Source: Ariolimax columbianus
Lineage: Eukaryota; Mollusca; Gastropoda; Stylommatophora; Arionidae
Direction: 5' to 3'
Length of the DNA stretch: 64,000 nucleotides
Assembly (NCBI GenBank): GCA_036924085.1
Contig: JAVGWX010000012.1
Span: 7,526,478 to 7,590,477 of the forward strand
Positions 10,440 through 22,568 of this stretch are shown here, one piece after another. Within the stretch, counting starts at the first letter, position 1, and the number at the start of each line of letters is the position of its first letter. Position numbers and translations under genes: made by a program. A model generated the notes under the pieces. That model had not been told where the DNA came from, did not search any database, and saw only the letters and a program-made list of their open reading frames with translations.

Positions 10440-11172
10440 TGACAAACTAGGGTAGATGTGGCCAATATTCCACCAACTGTCTTGACCAATGACACACTAA
10501 GTATGATGTGGCAAACATCCCACAAACTATCTTAACCAACATTACACTAGGGTAGATGTGGCTAACATCCCACCATTTGTCTTGACCAACACTACACTAG
10601 GGTAGATGTGGCTAACATCCCACAAACTATCTTGACCAACACTACACTAGGGTAGATGTGGCTAACATCCCACCATTTGTCTTGACCAACACTACACTAG
10701 GGTAGATGTGGCTAACATCCCACCATTTGTCTTGACCAACACTACACTAGGGTAGATGTGGCTAACATCCCACAAACTATCTTGACCAACACTACACTAG
10801 GGTAGATGTGGCTAACATCCCACAAACTATCTTGACCAACACTACACTAGGGTAGATGTGGCTAACATCCCACCATTTGTCTTGACCAACACTACACTAG
10901 GGTAGATGTGGCTAACATCCCACCATTTGTCTTGACCAACACTACACTAGGGTAGATGTGGCTAACATCCCACAAACTGTCTTGACCAACACTACACTAG
11001 GGTAGATGTGGCTAACATCCCACAAACTATCTTGACCAACACTACACTAGGGTAGATGTGGCTAACATCCCACCATTTGTCTTGACCAACACTACACTAG
11101 GGTAGATGTGGCTAACATCCCACCATTTGTCTTGACCAACACTACACTAGGGTAGATGTGGCTAACATCCCA
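10440..11172 (+). repeat. 50-bp minisatellite expanded in block 1 only
   Basis: About 14 units of CTTGACCAACACTACACTAG / GGTAGATGTGGCTAACATCC / CACAAACTAT or CACCATTTGT. The two unit endings alternate in a higher-order pattern. Block 2 has only two or three degenerate units (about 23190-23300), so the expansion followed the block duplication or was lost in block 2. Confidence 0.95.
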
Positions 11173-11351
11173 CCATAGCATACTTACCTTGAACGTTTGC
11201 TGGAATGGAAGGACATTTTCTTGATACAAATTGTATTTCCTAACCTTTCGTACAAAAAAATATTATACACGAAGGGAGGAATTGCGCAAATAAATAGTAT
11301 ATTGCTTAGGGCCACATCAAAATTGTTAGCCATCATTGAGCCATCATTGAG

Positions 11352-11571
11352 GCACTGACGAATGCCCTTGTGGTACCGGGAAAATGACCGCTGAGCATTT
11401 TCTGCAAAACTGCCGGACATACGAGGATCAGAGAGAGCAGATGTGGCCATCACAAGTGGCAACACTAGAAAAGCTATATGGCAGTGTCGACAGCCTCAGG
11501 ATGACCGCTGCTGTTTTCTAAAAAAATAAAGGTTGATGTCTGACTGCGTACGATGAAGAAGAAGAAGAAGA
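11352..11571 (+). mobile_element. I-like LINE 3' end fragment
   Basis: Carries only the C-terminal zinc-like motif region of the RNase H ORF, the stop and the GAA tail. A 150-bp segment (GGAATGGAAGGACATTTTCT to GCCATCATTGAG) lies both upstream (about 11204-11350) and downstream (11573-11720). This is either a very long target-site duplication or part of the scrambled block junction. Confidence 0.75.
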
Positions 11572-11718
11572 ACGTTGGTGGAATGGAAGGACATTTTCTT
11601 GATACAAATTGTATTTCCTAACCTTTGGTTAAAAAAAAATATTATAACAGAAGGGAGGAATTGCGCAAATAAATAGTATATTGCTTAGGGCCACATCAAA
11701 ATTGTTAGCCATCATTGA

Positions 11719-12420
11719 GAATAAAGCGAGCAAAGAGATACCCCACTAACATGCATATGCTACGTTTCTGGCAGGACGTGACGATCCTGGGACACAGACA
11801 CACTGGAGTGCCTCTCTTCCGGGCTAGTACAAACTAGTTAATAGTCCATTATATCATATCATATCAAAACCACACCCTATAGACACGAGTGGTGAAGACT
11901 CGATAGTCCTGCAAGACAACTTCCCTAAAAGAGACAACTCTGACCACAAACAACTGCTGCCTTGCAGATAGGCTGGAGACAACCAAAGGCTAAGGATGGC
12001 ATCCCAACAGAAACGGCTGTTAAAATCGGATGCACTGAATTACAGGCTTAACGAAACAGTGGAACGTTTATCGCTGTATGATGATGGTACAACCTAACAG
12101 AAAAAGTGTGGCGCTCATCCTGAGGAGTCCCGGCAGGCAGCGAGAGTGCCGGGCCTCACGCCTTGAAGGGGCCCATCCAATGCAACTGGTGGTCACCCAC
12201 CCATGTGCCGTGGAGTCAAGGCACAATGTGATGGGGCAAAAACTATTGACCAAAAATACAAAAGCCTCAGAATACTACTGTGGAATGCGGAGGGAGTCAT
12301 TAACAAAAAGCTTTCCCTAACACATCACCTGCATGAAGATAAGATTGACGTGGCATCTATCCAAGAGCCGCACCTCAATAACAACCACACATTCTCAATC
12401 AGAGGATACCAGCCGTTTTA
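11719..12420 (+). mobile_element. I-like LINE 5' region and endonuclease N-terminus
   Basis: Begins in the non-rRNA part of the family's 5' region (GGCAGGACGTGACGATCCTG) and runs into the start of the coding region. The start of the endonuclease reads ILLWNAEGVINKKLSLTHHL and then IQEPHLNNNHTFSIRGY (about 12279-12415). After 12420 the sequence leaves the element. It has no GAA tail, so it is a broken piece at the duplication junction. Confidence 0.8.
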
Positions 12421-12618
12421 AATTTTTTTCGAAACCGATTGCTAAAGTCAATTGAACCTACCCACATAAAGTTGTTATAATTGTTAACATCAATATTTAG
12501 TTTTATCCAAAGGTGGCATCAAGAAGTGAGATTATACAAATATACATATTTTAATAAGTTGATTCGCGTTTTGGAAAACAACTGCCGCCTAACATGGCTT
12601 TAGCATACTTACCTTCAA
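12421..12618. other. short unique spacer at the block junction
   Basis: AT-rich, no gene. It ends with TAGCATACTTACCTT, a 15-mer also found at 11175-11189 where the minisatellite meets retroelement-linked sequence. Confidence 0.5.
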
Positions 12619-13929
12619 CCAGTTCTCGAGTATGGTATTGCGGCATAGACAACAGCAGCAAAGGCGAACTTCGATAAAATTAGCAAACTCCAAAACCAAT
12701 CCATGAGAGTTATAACAGGAGGCATGAAGTCAACGTTAATTGTAGAACTTGAAAAGATTACAAAACTGCAATCCATGATGAACAGAAGAGACTGCAGAGC
12801 CCAGCTGCAATCAGAGAAACTCAGAAGACTGACTGATACTAAACAATTTGGGAAATGGGAAACTAAAGCGGAGAAACTTTGCAGAAATAGCCAAAGCAAA
12901 GATGCACGATGATTCCATGAACGCACAAACAACACCAAAGCATATCCCAACTGTACGAAAACCTACCTTGAGGCAGCATATATTTCCAGAGGTGGTATAA
13001 AATATACCAGGTATTGGAAACAAAAACTGCCAGACTGAAAAAGCAAAAAGAGATACTTCCCTGAGCAACATAACGGAAAACTACCAAAGCATGGACTGGA
13101 CCCATGCATACACCGACGGTTCTGTAACAAACACAACACAAAACGGAGGGGCAGGATCATTTCTGAACCTACCAAATGGCAGAAAAATAACACTGTCATT
13201 CGCTACTGGAAAATACACAAGCAATTTCAGAGCGAGGCAGAGGCACTGATGACGGCAGGGGAAGAAATGGTGACAGGTAAAAGGAATGAGAGCCATGTAG
13301 TCCTGCTTTCAGATGCCTTGGCCGTAGTCACAGCACTAAAAAGCCAGAAAAATACTGAACTTAATGATTTAAGAGCAGTACTCTGTCAACTATGCCAACA
13401 GTCCGCACAAAAAAGGGTAGTGGTACAGTGGGTTCTTCTTCTTCTTCTTCATCGTACGCAGTCAGATATCAACCTACAGTGGGTTCCATCCCACTGCAAT
13501 ATCCAGGTACACAGGGAGGCAGACCGACTGGCAAAAGAAGGTGCAAAACTACCACAACCAGATACTAGTATGACATACGAAGTGTCAAAATGGCTTATTA
13601 GAGCTAGATACATGACCAAATGGGAAACCGAACATACTGGCTACACGAAAAACGATGCCTATTACCAGTTGAACAGAAGAGAGCAGGTCGTGGTCTTCAG
13701 ACTTCGCACTGGCTACAATAGACTGAGGTACCACATATTCAACAAATTGAAGATAGGTGGCACTGACGAATGCCCTTGTGGTACCGGGAAAATGACCGCT
13801 GAGCATTTTCTGCAAAACTGCCGGACATACGAGGATCAGAGAGAGCAGATGTGGCCATCACAAGTGGCAACACTAGAAAAGCTATATGGCAGTGTCGACA
13901 GCCTCAGGATGACCGCTGCTGTTTTCTAA
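12619..13929 (+). pseudogene. I-like LINE: RT C-terminus and RNase H, block 2 copy
   Basis: Starts in the RT thumb region (VLEYGIAA-like, then MRVITGGMK at about 12707) and continues into RNase H. It shares the frameshift near 13234 and the in-frame 39-bp antisense tail insertion (13436-13474, duplication TACAGTGGGTTC) with block 1, so both defects predate the block duplication. The 13249-13929 frame covers the later RNase H motifs and the zinc-like motif. The GAA tail follows and ends near 13980. Confidence 0.87.
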
Positions 13930-13979
13930 AAAAATAAAGGTTGATGTCTGACTGCGTACGATGAAGAAGAAGAAGAAGA

Positions 13980-14841
13980 ACGTTGGTGGAATGGAAGGAC
14001 ATTTTCTTGATACAAATTGTATTTCCTAACCTTTGGTTAAAAAAAAATATTATAACAGAAGGGAGGAATTGCGCAAATAAATAGTATATTGCTTAGGGCC
14101 ACATCAAAATTGTTAGCCATCATTGAGAACTAGATTCAGGTATTTGTCATTCCTTGATATATGTGTCTGTGTATGTGTATATATGTAATTTTCAGACAAT
14201 TGTGGTAAATGAATGTGATTTCCTGATGTATTAGCTGTTGTCACTTCCGTTTACACAAATATGTGATAATTATTAATCGTCACATCTGAGGTGAAGTATG
14301 TGACATCCGCTAGTTATGTTATATATCATACATGTTAAACTCTTATATACATGCCATGTATCTGAGTCATAAGTTAGTGATACCATGTACTAGTCAAGTC
14401 AAGCCAAGCAATGTAATAGTCATGTCGTATTATGGCAAAATTATGATACTCATTTCTTAAAATAGTTATATATCATATAATAATCAAATATCAAATAGTA
14501 GTCTTACAATATACAAGTCATATAATTCGTGTCTGTATATCAGCTTTTTATCAGTATTAAGATACATTGCAGTGACGTGTATATATTGAAATTTCAAAAC
14601 GCACGACCAATACTGCAAGAGACAGAACAGGCACATCTTATATACCTGGAGAATGCTGCAGAGTTAAAAGCAATCATAGCTTTCTTAATTGTATCGTTAA
14701 CATCGGGTTAACATGTATGTCAGCGTTACCATTAAATAATATAAAACTGTGTAACATCTATATGAGTTATATTCATGCTATAATTTCAAACAAAATGTAC
14801 AATTTCATTAAAGGACATTTATTTTTGTTCTATTTTCAAAG
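13980..14841 (+). other. intron segment before exon A3
   Basis: Block 2 counterpart of 1313-2172. No gene seen. Confidence 0.8.
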
Positions 14842-15000
14842 TTGTCGGATCGACAAAGTGAAATTCAAACAGAGTGCAACATGAAAATAAAAGAAATAGA
14901 AGACAGTCTCTTAGAAGCAAGAATTAAGTTAGATCAGATGGAAATTCTTCCAAGTGAGATAGAAAAGCTGAAGACAGAGAAGAATGATTTGAAAACAGAG
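14842..15000 (+). CDS. coiled-coil exon A3
   Basis: 159 bp, phase 0, acceptor TATTTTCAAAG and donor GAG|GTAAGT intact. Coding sequence appears identical to A1. If blocks 1 and 2 are both transcribed and spliced, the protein holds four copies of this 53-residue segment (A1 to A4) alternating with B and C segments. Confidence 0.82.
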
Positions 15001-15740
15001 GTAAGTTATGAGTTAGTGAAACTAGCAGATTATTGTTTGAGAGTAGAGCGTAATGAGCTAAGTGAACTAACGGATAATTGTTTGGGAAGTAGAGAGTAAT
15101 GATTTAGGTGAACTAATAAATACTTGCTTGAGAGTAGAGAGTAATGAGTTATGTGAACTAACATATAATTGTTTGGGAGTAGAGAGTAAGAATCTAAGTA
15201 AAGTAACAAATAATTGCTTGAGAGTAATTAACTAAGTGAACTAATAGATAATTGTTGGGGAGTAGAGAAAAATGATCTAAATGAACTAATAAATAGTTGC
15301 TTGAGAGTAGAGAGTAATGAGCTAGTGAATTAACATATACTTTTTTGGAGTAGAGACTAATGAGCTAAGTGAACTAACCGATAATTGTTTGGGAGTAGAG
15401 AGTAATGAGCTAATTCAACTAACAGACAACTGTTTGGGAGTAGAGAGTAATGAGCTAAGTGAACTAACATATAATTGTTTAGAAGTAGAGAGTAATCATC
15501 TATGTAAACTAACAACTAATTGATTGAGAGTAGAAAGTAATTAGCTAAGTGAACTAGCAAATACTTGTTTGAGAGTAGAGAGTGATGAGCTAAGTGAACT
15601 AACAGAAAACTGTATGGGAGTAGAGAGTAATAAGCTAAGTGAACTAACAGATAATTGTTTGGAAGTATAGAGTAATGCTCTATGTGAACTAATAACTAAT
15701 TGATTGAAAGTAGAGAGTATTGAGCTAATTAAACTAACTG
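15001..15740 (+). repeat. 45-bp intronic minisatellite after exon A3
   Basis: Block 2 counterpart of 2332-3070, with the same early break of the 15-codon frame near 15099. Confidence 0.9.
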
Positions 15741-15854
15741 CATTTTCTAAGGGTTTGCTTCCCCGGGGTAACGGCCTGTGCTGTGGTGGGGATCGAACCC
15801 AGCATCTTCTGGTTGTGAGCCGTATCACTTAACCACTAGGTCACGCCGTCCCCC
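15741..15854 (-). mobile_element. tRNA-derived SINE fragment, block 2
   Basis: Same as 3071-3184, including the B box GGGTTCGATCCC on the minus strand; duplicated with the block. Confidence 0.8.
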
Positions 15855-16624
15855 TTCTAAATCATGTATTTGTGTTGTTTGAAGTTAATCAAAGATAGAA
15901 ATGTACGACGCGTATTCAAATGAAACCGGACATAACTGCACTAATTGAACATACGTACGATGCGTAATATGACGTCACCTACGGTGTATACAGCACATAC
16001 CAGCCGTCAAGTTTTGCGAAATTGCATTATCCTCCGACTCATAGTTTCCTCAGCAGACCATTGAAAACATAGCGGGTGTGATTCGGAATCCGTCCAGAGT
16101 TGATCAGCGATTCCATCTCTAACAGCTGAAGGATGTCGACAGAGGTGTGTTTACCTGCTACTTTGTGCAAGAGAAACGAATCACCATCCTTCAGCAGACA
16201 ATCAACACGGTGGGTAAAAGAGATAGAAACAATTTAGGGAAAACTAGATCAGTCCATATGTCGTTGGTGTGAAACTCCCGGACGTTCTTCCCCAGTGGGG
16301 ACCATGTAAGGATTGTAATGTTACCCTTACAGTCCTTGGGTGAGAAGACATGGCTGATTAGTGTACAAAGGGCGCCAGCCACCCCGACGTAATCTGCCCG
16401 GATGTTGGACGGTTGACCGGATAGGTATCGCATTCTCGCAGTGTTGCGACGTACTTTTTTGACTTCAACGTTTGGCGACTTAAGATAATACAGTTAGAGG
16501 ATATAAATAGTTTAGATACCAGAATGTAGGGACAGTTACAAATAGAGTAGGCTTAGTACTAACGGAGGGAAGTTGGGCTCACAATATTTATTTAACAAAA
16601 TAACATTTTTTAAACACTGAAATT

Positions 16625-16694
<70 letters not shown>

Positions 16695-16710
16695 AATATA
16701 TATATATATA

Positions 16711-16781
<71 letters not shown>

Positions 16782-16797
16782 AATATATATATATATA

Positions 16798-16838
<41 letters not shown>

Positions 16839-17264
16839 CATGTATATAATATAATCAGTTCACTTCACGTAATCAGGAGAATCTGTAGTCTCACACACAA
16901 TCAGTGCTCGTAATGTTCACAGGGTGTCCATCATAAGCTCCTATTGAGCACAACGGGCCAAACTCGAGGTGTATTATTGGAAAACCACCGTGTAAACTCT
17001 CTCACTTCCAGTCTCTCTCCCAGGCTTCCTGCCAGCCTGCCGAATTTATCTCTACGATGCCTTTTCATAAACTCAAACAACAACTATGGCTATCCAAAGG
17101 TCTTCTCTCGGTCTACCTGGAGGTCTTATGTCAATATAATGTCCTTTATTTTCGTATAAAGCAAGATGATCATATACCATGTTGTAGAGAAGGGATTGGG
17201 TGTCCTGACAAGCCCTGCTTTCCAATACTTACACAATAATTTTTGTTTATTACATTTTTCAAAG
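15855..17264. other. intron between A3 and B2
   Basis: Holds the copy of the unrecognised minus-strand open frame (16191-16433) and an expanded AT tract at about 16625-16845. Nothing else recognised. Confidence 0.5.
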
Positions 17265-17432
17265 ATTGATGTTCACTCGACTGAATATGAGAATGAACAC
17301 GTGGGTACTATCAAGAAGGTTAAGGAAATTGAAGAAAAGCTAGAGGAAATAATGAAGAAGGCTAATCAACTTGAACAGAACCAAGCCGAGTTTCGCAAGG
17401 AAAGAGAGGACGATGATACGGTAAAGAAACAG
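17265..17432 (+). CDS. coiled-coil exon B2 with lost splice donor
   Basis: 168 bp, phase 0, open, and almost identical to B1 (Tyr for Cys in the HSTEYENEH stretch). The acceptor TTTTTCAAAG is intact, but the donor is CAG|CTAGGA instead of CAG|GTAGGA: the invariant G at 17433 is a C. The exon would therefore be skipped, or the intron retained until a stop at 17457-17459. Because the exon is symmetric in phase 0, skipping keeps the frame. It may be a dying exon or a sequencing error. Confidence 0.75.
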
Positions 17433-18297
17433 CTAGGATATGGTTTAAAAGGGGTATAAGAGTGAAGGCAAAAGCAAAGAAGAAAATGTGTTCTAACAAT
17501 ATTGTTTGAAGACCACTTAACTATGTACTGTAACAGCTCAATGGAGGAACAGCCGAGTTGGGGATAGAATCGTATTCTCAGAGGGTAAAAATTAGCGAAA
17601 TCAATTGGATATTGAAACTCAGCTGAAGAAAGTTGAAACTAAGGTTACACATGGTGGTCGTCATTGACAAAAAGGGAGGTAGTGTTTACTGTGAGTTGGA
17701 GACTGTTGTCAAAGATGGAGGATGGAGGTTTAGTCAAAACCTAATTCCTATATTACTTTTGCTTTTTGTATAATAATTGTGTTCCCATTTCCTTTCTTGC
17801 AGTCGTCATCACTTCGGTTTTCTTCATGTCAGTCTTCATACCGTAATCCAGTACAGACCTCATTAAGTTTGTTGATATGTTCATGCAGTTGTTTTTGTTA
17901 AGTTTCTGTTAGTGCTTGGTCATTAGCAAAGAGATGATAATTCAATTGGTCACTGAGGCTGTTTCATTCCCTAATTTTCATTTTTTTGACATATTCCGTT
18001 TATATATGTGATAAACATTTAAATAGATAGTACACAACCTTACCGTGCACCGGATCTTATATGATATCTTTGAAAATATCATGTGTTTTTTCTTGCTGTA
18101 CATTGGATATTCACCTACAGTCTTTTACATAGGTTGGAAAATGTTTGTTTGCTTCATCACGCAATATTGTAGTCCAAATTTGGTATCTATTAAATCGATC
18201 GAATGTCTTCTCTTGGTCTACGAAAGCAGCGTGTAGTGTCTGAACATAGTTTATTATTTTCTACGCTAGTTGTCTAAGTGTGAAGATTGCGTCTGTA
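17433..18297 (+). other. intron after B2
   Basis: Block 2 counterpart of 4676-5540. No gene seen apart from the same weak relic-exon candidate near 17612-17645. Confidence 0.5.
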
Positions 18298-18496
18298 CAG
18301 CTCCGGCGAAAGTATTTGTCAAGAATATTTTCATTAATCAAGAACGAAATTCAGAGGCGCGAAGACGATCAGATACCGTCGTAGTTCTGACCATAACCGA
18401 GGCCGACTAGCGATCCGCAGGAGTTTCTTCGATGATTCTGCGGGCAGTTTCCGGGAAACCAAAGTGTTTGGGTTCCGGGGGAAGTATGGTTGCAAA

Positions 18497-18539
<43 letters not shown>

Positions 18540-20267
18540 AAGCATGCGGCTTAATTTGACTAAAAACGCCAACACTGTAAGTGTAGCAGATCCCACTGTT
18601 TGCCTTGGCCGTTATTATAACTTAGACATTCTCACACTCATCCACATCATCATGACCATACTCAGTAAATGACATATCACACAGCAGGTGGAATATTTAT
18701 TAAATCATACTCATATCATAGAATGAGTAGAGAAATTACAAACACAATATAATACATATCTTAACTAAACATTCTACTAAAACGGGAAATGTAAGCATTA
18801 GCTATTGATGGAATTCCCAACTATCTAAAACCCAGTTCTATTGCCTTGCAATTGCATCACACACACATCGCCTTAACTGCGTCTTCAACACACATCAAAT
18901 ACTCTTCCTCACTGAAATCCCCTCAGGCGGGCGATCTCGACATAACTTGTTCACAATGTGTCCTTGCTTACAAACACACTTTCAGACTATTTATTAATGC
19001 AAAACTCACACCTATTTGAGCGATCCTGTTCTATTACTAAACATTCGTCCAACCGTCTATCAATCGCACCTCTATCTAAGTCGGTGAGTTAAACATACTA
19101 TCCACATTCAGTCTCTCTCTCTCTCTTCCATACAGCCTCTCTCTCTCCCTCACTCTCCATCTCTCCTCCAGCCTCCCGAGCTAAACTTTGTCTCGAGTTA
19201 TATATCCTCAAGCAAGGCCAGAGCTTGACCAATCGATCTCAGGTATGGTCATCTTCATTCCCAATTGGAACGAAACACTTTGCACACCTGTCACTCATTC
19301 TCTCGCATCAAGCCCCGCTACCAATTTCGTCTGTCAATCAATCTCCCCCTACCAAAATCGGAAGCCCAGTGGTAGGTTTCTACCTGTCCACATTCCTTAA
19401 CCCAACTGTTCTCCTTTGCTGAGACGGTGAGTGACCTTGACATGCATTCAGGTAGCTTTAACATGTTCAGGCATCCTAAACTCCCCTTGCTCCGGCGGGA
19501 ACTGTTACATAAGGATTGACAGGCCGAGAGCACTTTTTTGGGTCTAATAGGGAACGTGTGCTGGAATTAGACCAACAGAGATCTGGGACTAGTCTCTCGG
19601 TGGCTCGATCGGCTCGCATCCAGTGTTCGTTAAAGGAATTGACGGAAGGGCACCACCATGAGTGGAGCCTGCGGCTAAATTGACTCAACGCGCCAACACT
19701 GTAATGACTGACAGGCTGAGAGCATTTTCGTTGGGTCTAATAGTGAACGGGTGCTGGTATTAGACCTTCGGAAGACATATCAGCTTTACCCTACTAAATG
19801 ACAGCGCGTTGATATGGTAATCCTGCTCCATCCGGGAGGAATCGCAGATCTCAGACACTTGGTTCACGTGCTTGGCTGATAAGCTAATGGTGCAAGGCTA
19901 CCATCTGAGGGATTACGGCCGGACGCCTCTAAGCCGGAATCCCGACCTGAATCTCAAAACCACTGCGACGGGAGGCTACGATATGGTTAAGACATGGGGA
20001 TCGCGCTTCAGACCGATCCGGTCGAGCCGCAGAAAGAGGTCTCTGCGGTCCCGCCAATCAAAGCGGACGGGGAGCTGCTCGATATTAACCCCATACGGCG
20101 TTGAGGTGTGAAACCACTAGTAGAAGACTTAGTTCTCGGTCGGGATGTCGTAAGCAGTAGAGCAGTTACCTCACTGCGAACTGTTGAGACTCAACCCTTG
20201 ATCATGACCGCTGCTGTTTTCGAAAAAAATAAAGGTTGATGTCTGACTGCGTACGATGAAGAAGAAG
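18298..20267 (+). mobile_element. rRNA-headed retroelement, internally deleted, block 2
   Basis: Counterpart of 5541-7512 with the same 18S pieces, 930-bp insertion, 28S 3'-end copy and jump to the LINE 3' end near 20204. All features are shared, so the structure predates the block duplication. Confidence 0.85.
18582..19509. mobile_element. DNA transposon (MITE-like) inside the 18S segment, block 2
   Basis: Same ends and TAAG duplication as in block 1, at 18578-18581 and 19510-19513; 2 bp shorter than the block 1 copy. Confidence 0.8.
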
Positions 20268-21135
20268 AAGAAGAACGTTGGTGGAATGAAAGGACATTTT
20301 CTTGATACAAATTGTATTTCCTAACCTTTGGTAAAAAAAAATATTATAACAGAAGGGAGGAATTGCGCAAATAAATAGTATATTGCTTAGGGCCACATCA
20401 AAATTGTTAGCCATCATTGAGAACTAGATTCAGGTATTTGGCATTCCTTGATATATGTGTCTTTGTATGTGTATATATGTAATTTTCAGACAATTGTGGT
20501 AAATGAATGTGATTTCCTGATGTATTAGCTGTTGTCACTTCCGTTTACACAAATAAGTGATAATTATTAATCGTCACATCTGATGTGAAGTATGTGACAT
20601 CCGCTAGTTATGTTATATATCATACATGTTAAACTCTTATATACATGCCATGTATCTGAGTCATAAGTTAGTTATACCATGTACTAGTCAAGTCAAGCCA
20701 AGCAATGTAATAGTCATGTCGTATTATGGCAAAATTATGATACTCATTTCTTAAAATAGTTATATATCATATAATAATCAAATATCAAATAGTAGTCTTA
20801 CAATATACAAGTCATATAATTCGTGTCTGTATATCAGCTTTTTATCAGTATTAAGATACATTGCAGTGACGTGTATATATTTAAATTTCAAAACGCACGA
20901 CCAATACTGCAAGAGATAGAACAGGCACATCTTATATACCTGGAGAATGCTGCAGAGTTAAAAGCAATCATAGCTTTCTTAATTGTATCGTTAACATCGG
21001 GTTAACATGTATGTCAGCGTTACCATTAAATAATATAAAACTGTGTAACATCTATATGAGTTATATTCATGCTATAATTTCAAACAAAATGTACAAGTTT
21101 ATTAAAGGACATTTATTTTTGTTCTATTTTCAAAG
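20268..21135 (+). other. intron segment before exon A4
   Basis: Fourth copy of the 1313-2172 segment. No gene seen. Confidence 0.8.
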
Positions 21136-21294
21136 TTGTCGGATCGACAAAGTGAAATTCAAACAGAGTGCAACATGAAAATAACAGAAATAGAAGACAG
21201 TCTCTTAGAAGCAAGAAATAAGTTAGATCAGATGGAAATTCTTCCAAGTGAGATAGAAAAGCTGAAGACAGAGAAGGATGATTTGAAAACAGAG
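21136..21294 (+). CDS. coiled-coil exon A4
   Basis: 159 bp, phase 0, intact acceptor TTTTCAAAG and donor GAG|GTAAGT. Closest to A2 but with Thr for Lys (MKITEIEDS) and Ser for Cys. The frame stays open past the donor to 21798, 220 codons from the exon start. The added 167 codons are mostly the 15-residue repeat. Confidence 0.82.
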
Positions 21295-22331
21295 GTAAGT
21301 TATGAGTTAGTGAAACTAGCAGATTATTGTTTGAGAGTAGAGCGTAATGAGCTAAGTGAACTAACGGATAATTGTTTGGGAGTAGACAGTAATGAGATAA
21401 GTGAACTAACAAACAATTGTTTGGGAGAAGAGAGTAATGAGCTAATTGAACTAACATATAATTGTTTGGGAGTAGAGAGTAATGAGCTAAGTGAACTAAC
21501 ATATACTTTTTGGGAAGTGGAGAGTAATGATTTAAGTGAACTAATAAATACTTACTTGAGAGTAGAGAGTAATGAGTTATGTGAACTAACATATAATTGT
21601 TTGGGAGTAGAGAGTAAGAATCTAAGTAAAGTAACAAATAATTGCTTGAGAGTAGATACTAATGAGCTAAGTGAACTAATAAATACTTGCTTGAGAGTAG
21701 AGAGTAATGAGCTTAGTGAACTAACAGACAATTGTTTGGTAGAAGAGAGTAATGGTCTAAGGGAACTACTAAATAATTCTTTGAGAGTAATTAACTAAGT
21801 GAACTAATAGATAAGTGTTTGGGAGTAGCGATTAATGATCTAAATGAACTAATAAATAGTTGCTTGAGAGTAGAGAGTAATGAGCTAGTGAATGACCATA
21901 TACTTTTTTTGGAGTAGAGACTAATGAGCTAAGTGAACTAACCGATACTTGATTGGGAGTAGAGAGTAATGAGCTAATTCAACTAACAGACAATTGTTTG
22001 GGAGTAGAGAATAATGAGCTAAGTGAACTAACATATAATTGTTTGGAAGTAGAGAGTGATGAGCTAAGTGAACTAACAGATAACTGTATGGGAGTAGAGA
22101 GTAATGAGCTTAGTGAACTAACAGATAATTGTTTGGAAGTATAGAGTAATGCTCTATGTGAACTAATAACTAATTGATTGAAAGTAGAGAGTATTGAGCT
22201 AATTAAACTAACAAATACTTGCTTGACAGTAGAGAGCAATGAGCTAAGTGAATTAACAATTAATTGATTTAGAGTTGAGAGTATTGAACTAAGTGAACTA
22301 ACAGATAATTGTTTGGGAGTAGAGAGTAAAA
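21295..22331 (+). repeat. 45-bp intronic minisatellite after exon A4
   Basis: Counterpart of 8540-9575. In this copy about eleven units in a row keep the frame open, longer than after A2, where a one-base loss near 8879 breaks it. Confidence 0.92.
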
Positions 22332-22403
22332 CGGCTCATCCCAGATAACATAGTTGTATAATCTGTAAAACAATTGCCAATTCCAATTTGACTTATTCTC
22401 AAG

Positions 22404-22568
22404 CTTGAGGCAAGACTCTGGGATTTTAAAAAAGAACACAGTGATGATCCAGAAACGAAGAAACTTAAAACGACACTTCAGCAAACAAGAAAACAAGCCG
22501 CAGACCTCGCAAAAAGGAACCATGAGATGTCGAACCAACTCAAGGAAACAGAAAAGTTTACCAAAGAT
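22404..22568 (+). CDS. coiled-coil exon C2
   Basis: 165 bp, phase 0, acceptor ACTTATTCTCAAG, donor GAT|GTAAGA. Same as C1 with WDFKKEHS for WDFNKEHS. Last exon of the duplicated set; the next supported exon downstream is D at 28952. Confidence 0.82.

Larger units (their letters stand above)
191..10470. repeat. tandem segmental duplication, block 1
   Basis: Colinear with 12859-23220 at an offset of 12,668 bp, rising to about 12,757 where an AT tract is longer in block 2. It carries exons A1, B1, A2 and C1 and their introns. The copies differ by scattered substitutions and small indels, which suggests a recent event. The left edge is hidden by the gap; the right edge decays in the minisatellite region. 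Confidence 0.93.

Noticed and set aside
10440..11172. CRISPR-like array of 50-bp units
   Set aside because: Same reason: no variable spacers, only two alternating unit endings; it is a minisatellite.
16610..16913. Tyr-Ile repeat open frames on both strands
   Set aside because: Translation of a TA microsatellite.
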